NCBI RefSeq assembly: GCF_003711515.1
Contig: NW_021167079.1
Span: 6,008,385 to 6,072,384 of the forward strand
Length of the DNA: 64,000 nt
Source of the DNA: Sodiomyces alkalinus F11
Taxonomy: Eukaryota; Ascomycota; Sordariomycetes; Glomerellales; Plectosphaerellaceae
Direction of reading: 5' to 3'
This document shows positions 55,796 through 64,000 of the stretch, one piece after another. Numbering within the stretch: the first letter of the stretch is position 1; each line of letters begins with the position of its first letter. The notes beneath the pieces are model-generated. The model saw only the letters and a list, made by a program, of their open reading frames with translations, searched no databases and had not been told where the DNA came from. The position numbers were made by a program, and so were the translations under genes.

Positions 55796-57417
55796 CGAAC
55801 CGAGCGAGGTGCTGAATCGAGACAAGAAATAATGTACCAATATCCGATCGCACGTGGCAGAATCGCCTTCCATTTGTTGTAGAATCAGACGCTTTCCCTG
55901 TGACCAGCTTGGAAATTTGCTCAACAAGAACGACCAGGTTTCTGTTAAGCACACCGAAATTTGATAAACCATGATATGCCTCGTTCTCGTTGTGTTTATG
56001 CGGCAGAAATGGTATATATCCCCGGGTCCTTGTCTGTATGTCTTCCCAGTAATTCTGTGATCCTCGCAATATCGCCGAACTCCTAGGACAATGATCAACT
56101 CCATAATATATGCGACAAGGCGTACCCCAATTGCTGTTACGCATCCAGAACAGCTAAAGTGGAAGCGCCTTCACTATAAGATAGGGAGTTTACAGGTAAG
56201 GGGACCTATATTATCATAGATCTATGTTTAAGAGCTTGATAGTAGAATATTAGGGCGCCGTAATCCTTCCCTTTATTTATATTCTAATATAACTAGCTTA
56301 GGACAAACTCGGATAACGGGCCCCCTCGGTACCTTATGTAGTAAGTACCTAGGCTCCTATCTCGTATATAAGGTAACCAGCATGCCGTAAAACGAGCATT
56401 CATGGCTAAGCTACTTCCATATACTGAATAGCCGATATACTCCTTACGTATCCACACACTGTCCTGTTAGGTAAGGTACTTCCTGTCTGAAAGCCGCGTA
56501 AGTCACAGAATCGACCCCCAGATTAATTCTTAGCAACCAGAGCTCGCTGTCTTGGTGGTACCTCCTTCCATCAGCGCAGTACGCTGGAAACGAGGCGGCG
56601 TATCTTGCAAACCCCAACCGCACATCTTCCCCTGTCAGATTTTCCAATACCACACTCTGTGTCTCTGAACCTCATCCCATCCCCCATTCTCTTCCAATTG
56701 GGATCTCTATGGGTAGTACGCTGCACTGCATGCCCGAAGGCGATTATATGGAAAGCGTACTTTCCCAACACGTCAATTAAGTTCTGGAGGAGGTAGGTTC
56801 AGAACTCCGCATACTATTCAATCGAGCCTCGAGTCCGTTACTTTATGCCAGCCGCACCCCACCCTTTCTTATCCTCCCCGATGTTGCATCCCGCAAGGTA
56901 TCCTGCCTTCCACCTACTCCTTTCAAGTCTGTGGACATTGTTTCTGTGTGAGAAGCTTTGATCCAGCCTATCTCATCGTCGTTCTTTACACAAGCTTCTT
57001 GGACTCCGCATTTGACCGCCTCGATACGATCCATGCTAACTTTAGTAGTCTCGATTTACGACAAGCAACTCGTCCACTCGTGTCAGACTCACGCCGACCA
57101 TAACGGTGCGCTGTCTAAACGTCGGTGGTTTGCCTTGTGGCGTCGAACTCTACACACCAAGACCTATACGAGGTTCGTTTTATTATTGACTCGAGTTGTT
57201 CCTGTGCGAGGACTTGTCGGGCTATTTTCAACCACCTGGGCAAAGTAAATCTGTACTTTTCTGGTAGCTCACTTCGATACTTAGTCAAGCCGTCTCCCAA
57301 GGTCTTTCGATTTCCATCTACCATCACTTCCTCGCTGCTTCCCAGTCCCAAGGCTGAAGGAATAGCGTCAACTCAATACTCCACAACTTATGCAACGACC
57401 GACACATATTGTTTGAC
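55796..57417. other. Intergenic region and uncertain 5' part of the ataxin-2-like gene
   Basis: The left part is the qcr2 3' flank with GGTACC motif copies at 56330-56480. From about 56860 the sequence is pyrimidine-rich and leader-like. Frames at 56958-57248 and 57125-57598 are open, but I cannot show that they code; upstream exons of the LsmAD gene may lie here. Confidence 0.45.
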
Positions 57418-60400
57418 ATGCCGCCCCCGAAAAAGGACTTGGGCATGGTTGGCAGAATGGATAATAAGGGACAAAATGGTGGGTACCCAGCTCTTGAAAC
57501 GGGCGACATCTGCTAAAGGAAGAGTTCAGCTACAAAAGGCGGCTTCAGGACCGATTCGGCCATCTCAAACAACCGCTTCGGTGCTGAGCGCACTTTAACC
57601 CCCTGGGTTCCCGACTCAACAGCTGACGTCGACGGCGGCCTTGAGAGTTCGAACAATCACGGCCATTGGGACCAGTTTGCTGAAAACGAACGGCGATTTG
57701 GCATCAGGACGGATTACGACGAGAATATCTACACAACCGCGATCGACAAGAATCATCCGCAATATCGCGAACGCATGGCTGCTGCTGAAAGGAAAGCCAG
57801 AGAAATAGAGCGTAGCATCCCAACCACGGCCCATGTGGCCGAGGAACGTGTCATGGACCACGCTGCAGGAGACAGTCGGGGTGACGACGAAGAAGAGAAG
57901 TATGTCAAGTCAAGCGGTTTCAACGCCATCAGGACGCGGATGCTGACTCTGTTCCGTGTAGGTATAGCGGGGTTCGACGACAGGATTTTCCCCCTCTCTC
58001 GAACCGCGATGAGAAGTACACACCTCCTGCCAAACGGGCTCCTTCGGCCCAAACTACAGTCACTGGGGCCCCTGTAGACCCGGCTATCATCTCGTCGCAA
58101 GTGCGAGCCCCGGCTAAGAAGCAGCCCCCGGTCAAGGCGGAAGAGACAAAGACACCCGTTCCTGCATCCAAGCTCGATGCCCCCCAAGCGACGGAACGAT
58201 CCCAGACTGCCGAAGCGAAGCTCTCAAAGCCGGTTGCGCCCAACAATGAGACAAACAAGCCATCTGTGTCCAGGCCGGCGGAAGGCAAGTCCACGAGCAC
58301 GAACACGAACACATTGGGTGGGAAATTGCCCGACAAGACCATGCCTTCACGGCCTTTGGCGTCATCAAGCCACGTCCTCTCCTCTCAACCTAGAGAAGGT
58401 ATTCCGAGTGCCGCGTTGACAGTTGAGCGCGACGTTCTCAATTCGTTCAAGTCGTTCGCGAGCCAGCAGCGTCAGACTGCAGACAAGCTTCGATCCAACA
58501 AGGCCAAAGCGGACAAGGAAGTCAAGTTAACCGAGTTGAAGAAGTTTGCAGAAGGCTTCAAGCTCTCAACACCGGTGCCGACCGACTTGATCTCTATCAT
58601 AACGAAAGACCCTACCAAGCAGAAGGAGATCCAAGCCAAAGCCATTCAAAATGCAGAAGACGTAGCCCGAACGAAGGCGGCCGAGGCTGCCGCCAAACCC
58701 AAGGACCCCAGTTCCAAGGATAATCCAGTCAAACCAGCTACTACAGCCGTCAGTCCCGTGACGCAGGTCGCACCCGACACTCGAAGTGTTACTCGAACTA
58801 CTGGTTCCCAATTTGCGAATTCCCCGGGACCCTCAAACCGCCATGCGAATGCACGCCAGTCGTATGCCACTTCGTCTCATCACAACGGGCCTTACAGAAA
58901 CGACCGCCCGGGGCAACACCTTGCCCAGCAGGGTCGTCAACCTCTAGGTCAACGGTTGCGCAACGTGGAACAACAGAAACTGTCACAACCCCCACCGCAT
59001 GCCCAGCCGCCTCATCCCCAGCAACACGCAGGTGCACCTGAGATGCGCGTGCCCCCTACTGGTCCGGCAAACAGCTCGGCAGATCTACAGTTTGGGCGCC
59101 GACTCAGTGGGGTCCCGGGACATATGGGTGCGAAGCTCAATCCGAACAGCCACGAGTTCAGGCCCAATCCCTATGCCTCCTCTTTCAATCCGAATGGCGC
59201 CCAACTCAGTGCGGCTTCCAGTCCTCGTTCCGCTGCGGGGAACAACAATGCAACAGACCCGCCCACACATCTTGTTGGCACTGGACAGCTAATCCGTCGC
59301 AAGACTAAAGCCATAGATGTCAAGAAGTGCTTCATCCTTGCCAATATCAAGACATACCAGCCGCCGCAGGGGCGGAACTGGGAGGATAATGGGAGTCTGA
59401 AGCCGTCTTATGATACTCTTCCGACATGGCGGCAAATTCACGAGGAAGATGAAACCCAAGACTCCACGATGCGTCTGACTTATAAGGAGTTCTTGGAACA
59501 GCAGTCCTTTGCCACGCCTTCAGCTGCCCCCAACCCACCTCACGTTGGTTCCAGCGCACCCCATCATTATCAACTACCCCTGCACTTGCAAGGGCCACAT
59601 GGTACAGCACCGCGTCAATCCCCAAACTTGCCTTCGATGCCGATGCACACTCAACCTGGCCACGCCCCGCACGCCACTTATAACAATGTGGACGATCATA
59701 GAATGATGCATTCGAATTCTGCCCAGTCATTTGCATCTCCCAGGATGGCTCAGGTCCCTATCACATACGGCCCACCTGTGAGCTCTCCGGCGCCGGTTCC
59801 CTACAATCAACCCATCATGCAGCCTTATATGAGCCCTGGCACCCCGCAAATGGGTCAATTTAGGAGCTTCTCTAACAGCCATCAACCGTATTTACCTCAA
59901 CAGCCGGGGCATGTGGCTGGTGGTCCGATGATGATGCAGCCGCAGTTCATCAATCCGCAAGGCCTCGTCCAATCACCGCAGCTGCCCATGTATGGCGCGC
60001 ATGCGCAATTTGTTCCTCCCAATGCAGGCCCATCTCAAACGATGCCTGCGTCCAACGGGTACCCCAGCCCTGGCAGACCGTCCGCGCCCATGATGTCCCA
60101 CCAGGGATCCCAACAGGGCCAGTCTGTCTACGGCATGAGCCCTAATTTGCAATATCAACAGCCTGTCTTTGTTCCGCAGCAACCTGGCGGCCAAGGTGCG
60201 TCATCCTTCAAAGGTATATGAAACCTGATCTCTGGTTCGTTCAGATTCGACGGTCTGACGCAACACGGGACTGACGGCTTTGGAAAACAACAGGAAGCGG
60301 CCGAGGCTATGGTGCGACAGGTCCACAGCCATACGGTTCGAGCCCTCAGCAAATGCACTCGTATGGGCAGCAGCATCGAAACGGAAGTAACACCTACGGC

Positions 60401-60493
60401 GGGAAGAGTTTTGGGGGGCATGGCCAGCAACAAGGAACTCATCAGGCAAACGTCCAAAGCCGCCCGTCAGATAATCCGGCCGACGGCAGCTGA
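57418..60493 (+). CDS. pbp1: Ataxin-2 / Pbp1-like protein with LsmAD domain (5' end uncertain)
   Basis: Poly(A)-binding-protein partner of stress granules and mRNA metabolism. Exons 57418-57478, 57530-57899, 57962-60195 and 60294-60493 give 954 residues if translation begins at 57418. Seen: the LsmAD domain (GGFRTDSAISNNRFGAERTL, WDQFAENERRFGIRTDYDEN, IYTTAIDKNHPQYRERMAAA, then AHVAEERVMD) and KYSGVRRQDFPPLSN after intron 2; a long Pro/Gln/Ser-rich disordered region with a PAM2-like position around residue 440; and a Gly/Gln/Tyr-rich C-terminal tail. The SM (Lsm) domain that normally precedes LsmAD is not recognisable upstream. The frame remains open before 57418 (reading NDRHILFD...), so the gene probably starts earlier. 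Confidence 0.8.
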
Positions 60494-63400
60494 GTTTATG
60501 TCAAACGAGCCAACCCAACGACTCGGGTCGCGTGGCCGCGCCGAACTCTGACAAGGTTCGCCCTTATCCATCCCCCTCGTCCAGATCTCGGTAGTTATGG
60601 CTTGAGTATGCAACACGTCCCATGTGTTCGAGACAGCTGAGCCATATGTCGGTGCCAGAGACTTTCGGAGGGAATATTCGCTGCATGGCGTTCTTCCCCC
60701 ATGCGTAACACTGGGTGCGAGGCTACGAATGGACATTGGTGAGGAGGGGAGCTCTCGAGGACTAGCATTCCTAGAGCTGGGCACTTGGCTGCAAATTCCC
60801 GCCAAGGCTTTACATGGCGAGTGCTAGGATCAGAGCGTGTATAACCCCCTTCAAATCTCGCCATTAACAGATAGCTATGTTCTATCCACGCAGTAGTTTT
60901 CGAGGTGGCGCTCGCAGAGCGTGGAATGTATTAGTTTGACTATGCTGGGCGGCATGGGTTCGGATGGGTACAGGGCAAGAGGCTAAGCGACGACCAGGAC
61001 AAGTCGACTAGCCTGTTACCGCACAGTCAGGATGAAGGACCTTAGGCAGAACAATGTGCCCACTGCCAACCCCGAACAGCCAATTGATTATTCTGCTATT
61101 CTGTTGTTGTATCGTTCTCGGGAATGTGTGGCTATCATTTCAGATTTACCGGTATGGATGAGAATGCCCCAGAATCATGAACCCGTTTCTATCCGAGTGG
61201 CGATAATGCATTCTCCTCCAAACCAGCAAACCTGCCATTGAGTGCAACACCTTGACGAGTGAGCGCCTGTGGATTTCGAAAGTAAATCAATCAGTTGTCG
61301 GACGAGGAAGCAACGACAGAAAGACGCTAAGATTGGTTTCTACGATGCTTTCTTCGAGACTACAGTTCAACTGACTATTACCCCCCTGCTAGCGTAGAGT
61401 TCACCTGACCTGACTATTGCTATAGCCTTCAGACCTCGCCCGACCATTGCTCGCCAAGCCAGTACTAATAGTCTGGTGAGGTCCACAGGAATATAATAAA
61501 AATAATAAAAATAACAAAGTAATAAAGGGAAATTAAATCGCTGCTATAATAGTGACTAAGGTATAGGGAATTTACACTTAATAACCAGGTCACGTGATAT
61601 ATCAGCACCCTTCCGGCCGCTGACATTACCCGACCATTAGTACTGGCTTGGCGAGCAATGGTCGGGCGAGGTCTGAAGGCTATAGCAATAGTCAGGTCAG
61701 GCGAATTCTACGCTAGCAGGGGGGTAGCACAGGGGCAATGGTCAGGTCACTAGGGGGGGGCAATGGTCAGTTGAACTACAACCTCCTTTCTTCAAGATCA
61801 CGTAACAAGTCGGAAAGGTGACTCGAGGGAATTTAACCTATGGGGATTCAAGGATATTATCAACCGTGCGACTGACTAGCCTTTCTCCTTGATTGCTGGC
61901 CTCGGGCCCAGGATACCTTCGGTCTTTAAGGGTGCGAAAAGAGGGCGGGCGTGATATAGGACCAGTTCCCATAAAGTACGGACTCGATGTCTCCATGCGC
62001 CATCACAGCATCCATCTCAAAGGAGGTCTATGTCCAGAGACGAGACACAAAACGACAATCGTAAGTGGTTGGATAGAGCCACTCCGAGGTCCGTAGTACT
62101 GACGGAAGAGGTTTCCTACTTTTCTCAGTTGAACTCATAAGAAGGCGGTGGAATTTAGGAATGGGCTGGGTTGAAATGGATGCGACTGGATTGAATGACT
62201 TTCCTACCTGCACGTCGCAACGCGGTGACAACGGTGAGGACAAGCACGTTGTCCCTGGTCCAGACCCTCCGCAAGACGCACTTCGTAGATCGGTCGTTTC
62301 ATCGGCACTCGGTCTTCAAGTGTCGGGCGGGTAATTAATTAATGGAAGTCGGGCGAATCGATCATGTGGGGTGGCTTTTGCTCCGTGTGCGAATCAGCTA
62401 CAGGGGTGTTTTGCCCTGGCAGGTACGCGACCCCGATGATTGGCTCATGGAGCGTTCTTTCCAACGTCGCCCAGGAATTCACAGTGCATGTAGAGCCACA
62501 CTATTACTTCGTAGTTCCGAGTCAGCGTGGAATGTGTATGCCCCACATGCCTCAGATTGGCGCCGTGAAGAGGCGACCGCGACATGTAATTCGCTGACAA
62601 GCCGCTGCACCCCTGAATTGTTGATGGACTTGAAACGTCAATCCTCTGTACCTCCTCCAAGTTAGGTTGGCAGAAGTGACGAGCCAGTCGAACCCCATAG
62701 TGTTCTCTTCTTTTGTTCACGTCCTGCAAGTTGGTAATAACCCTGTGCCGATTCGATGGTGTTCTTCCATGAAATGGTATAGATGCCAAAGGAAGTTTCA
62801 TGTAGAGGTGCGTTCTCGTCTTGCATTCTGGTGATCTATGACAACTCTCATTGTGTGGTGAAGATGCACTGGTTGTAATGGAGTTGTCTTCGAACAAGGG
62901 ACAGGAAAGAACACACAATGCGGAATTGGACAAAGCCGGGCTGTTCTTTCAACTGGCTGGCCCTGTTTTTGTCCCAAAGGAGGGTCTCCGTGCCCACTCT
63001 GTTCATTGATACAGGGTTCTCTCGGTGTCCTGGGCCAAGATATCCCCTCCGAGGCAGTGAGTGGCTGCCGTAAATGCAGAGCAGCACCTACGGATCTCCC
63101 GGGACAGGGTATGATGCCGATTTGTAGGTCGGACACGACTCCGTGGTGGTATGCCTCCTGCCAGTTATATTCTTTTCCGTTGACCCAAGGACAATTGAGG
63201 ATAAGTGGGGAAAAATCATGGTATTCGACGATCAGTGATATGGGCAGGTGGTTGGCTATCATACCTGCCCACCTCAGTCCGAACCCCACGGCCCAACCCT
63301 CCTTTTCCTGGGATATTTTCCTGCCTCTACACAAAATCCTTGTTTCCCCAAAGACAGGCAAGTATAAGACGGTTGAGGACGTACCTGCCTGAACGAGGAA

Positions 63401-63908
63401 TTTGCTCTGTTCTCATAGTTCACTTTCTCTCTCATCGGGGTTGCTGTTCAGCCTCAACTGTTCTTTCTTTCTTTTTTACAACAGGCTGGTTCACTCCTTT
63501 CCTGCCCTTCTGTTTCGTCCCAGCAGGTTCTGTTCTCTTCTTTCTACCATACCATCTTTCCATCTCACCCAACTCGTAGCTGCCGGGTCAGCTAGGTTGT
63601 CATATCCCTCCTTCCTCTTTATTTCCTCTGCTGCCTGAACAATCACATTGCCATATTGTCAATCCTTTTGATCACCAAAGTTCTACGAGCCGGCTCAGAA
63701 CCCAGGTTCTTCTATAAATCATCCGCAACTTCAGTGCAGTCCACTCCAGTTGCCAATCCATCGCTTCCATTCACAACACACACAACAGAAAAGACGAAAA
63801 ACAATTTAGACCTCGATACCCTTTCCACAGCGAAGCCAAACGACTCTACACAACGAAGAACACACTCACATCTACAACGATAACCTCACGGTAACCCAAC
63901 ACTTCATC
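60494..63908. other. Long gene-poor region
   Basis: 3.4 kb with no convincing gene on either strand. It contains an inverted-repeat element at 61364-61777. Open frames such as 62445-62933 and 62798-63361 on the minus strand overlap one another in different frames and match nothing I recognise. From about 63400 the + strand becomes strongly pyrimidine-rich and then A-rich, typical of a promoter and leader for the gene starting at 63909. Confidence 0.6.
61364..61777. mobile_element. MITE-like foldback element, 414 bp
   Basis: Ends are AGTTCAACTGAC at 61364-61375 and its exact reverse complement GTCAGTTGAACT at 61766-61777. Inside, bases 61381-61474 are about 97 percent identical to the reverse complement of 61631-61724, with only transition differences. 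The right arm has about 36 extra bases. The element has no open frame. Short subrepeats of the form GGGCAATGGTCAG occur several times in both arms and could be transposase-binding sites. The AT-rich centre (61490-61600) separates the arms. No clear target-site duplication is visible; AC or TA is possible. Confidence 0.75.
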
Positions 63909-64000
63909 ATGGTCCAGTTCGCTTTAAAGACGGCCATTTTGGCCTTCCTCCATGCTGGGCTCGTCTCCTCCCACATGGAGATGTCGTGGCCACCCCCACT
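63909..64000 (+). CDS. Secreted protein, 5' part only (LPMO/chitin-binding-like)
   Basis: Only the first 30 codons lie in the window. They encode a signal peptide (MVQFALKTAILAFLHAGLVS) followed by SHMEMSWPPPL. Cleavage before His would give a mature protein with N-terminal His, the copper-brace residue of lytic polysaccharide monooxygenases; the HMEMSWPPPL start is the one seen in secreted fungal proteins annotated as AA11-like or chitin-binding. The long pyrimidine-rich leader fits a highly expressed secreted protein. The family call rests on ten residues, so it is tentative. Confidence 0.6.
   Translation, partial: MVQFALKTAILAFLHAGLVSSHMEMSWPPP

Noticed and set aside
62445..63361. Two overlapping minus-strand frames (162 and 187 codons) in the gene-poor region
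   Set aside because: Different frames, no recognisable domain or consistent splice model; they could be tested by RNA-seq but I do not annotate them.

Overview
The window is nuclear DNA from a filamentous ascomycete (Pezizomycotina, most likely a Sordariomycete-type genome; the species cannot be named from sequence alone). The evidence is many short spliceosomal introns (mostly 50-110 bases) with GT(G)/AG ends and CTAAC/CTGAC-like branch sites, eukaryotic house-keeping genes typical of Pezizomycotina (HymA/Mo25, Rav1, Sfi1, Rpc82, Qcr2, Ggc1), 0.3-3.4 kb intergenic spaces on both strands, and short dispersed intergenic motifs of the GGTAAGGTACC and TACGGAGTA type. There are no operons.

Layout, left to right: an OPT/YSL-like oligopeptide transporter (+, 751-3503); protein arginine methyltransferase 3 (+, 4194-6131), converging on the vesicle tether Uso1/p115 (-, 6425-9868); the RAVE subunit Rav1 (-, 10846-15261); an AT-rich stretch with a RIP-like duplicated segment (15.5-16.0 kb); the centrin-binding spindle pole protein Sfi1 (-, 16470-19312), divergent from HymA/Mo25 (+, 20804-22281); the SWI/SNF-RSC SWIB subunit Snf12/Rsc6 (-, 23267-25019); a PDK1-type kinase (-, 26197-28809), divergent from an unrecognised 309-residue protein (+, 30152-31081); a BTB-domain protein (+, 32339-33949), converging on a GEN1/Yen1 Holliday-junction nuclease (-, 34392-37076); the dynactin actin-related protein Arp10 (+, 37858-39703); mitochondrial seryl-tRNA synthetase (+, 40529-42034), converging on a 1825-residue coiled-coil protein (-, 42546-48023); the mitochondrial GTP/GDP carrier Ggc1 (-, 49192-50562); RNA polymerase III subunit Rpc82 (-, 51343-53532), divergent from Qcr2 of respiratory complex III (+, 54237-55795); an ataxin-2/Pbp1-like LsmAD protein whose 5' end is unclear (+, 57418-60493); a gene-poor 3.4 kb stretch carrying a 414-bp inverted-repeat (MITE-like) element (61364-61777); and, cut by the window edge, the start of a secreted protein with an N-terminal mature His, as in lytic polysaccharide monooxygenases (+, 63909->64000).

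I reconstructed exon structures by hand. Every junction was chosen so that reading frame, splice dinucleotides and family similarity agree, and all multi-exon sums are divisible by three. The genes are unrelated house-keeping functions (trafficking, V-ATPase assembly, chromatin, translation, transcription, DNA repair, respiration); I see no biosynthetic cluster, defence system or virus. The most interesting items are splicing oddities (a 9-base internal microexon, 9- and 14-base first coding exons, two GC-AG introns, one frame-neutral intron), a degenerate zinc finger in PRMT3, two repeat arrays in the giant coiled-coil protein, the inverted-repeat element at 61.4-61.8 kb, a RIP-like repeat pair, and hairpin-forming dispersed intergenic motifs.
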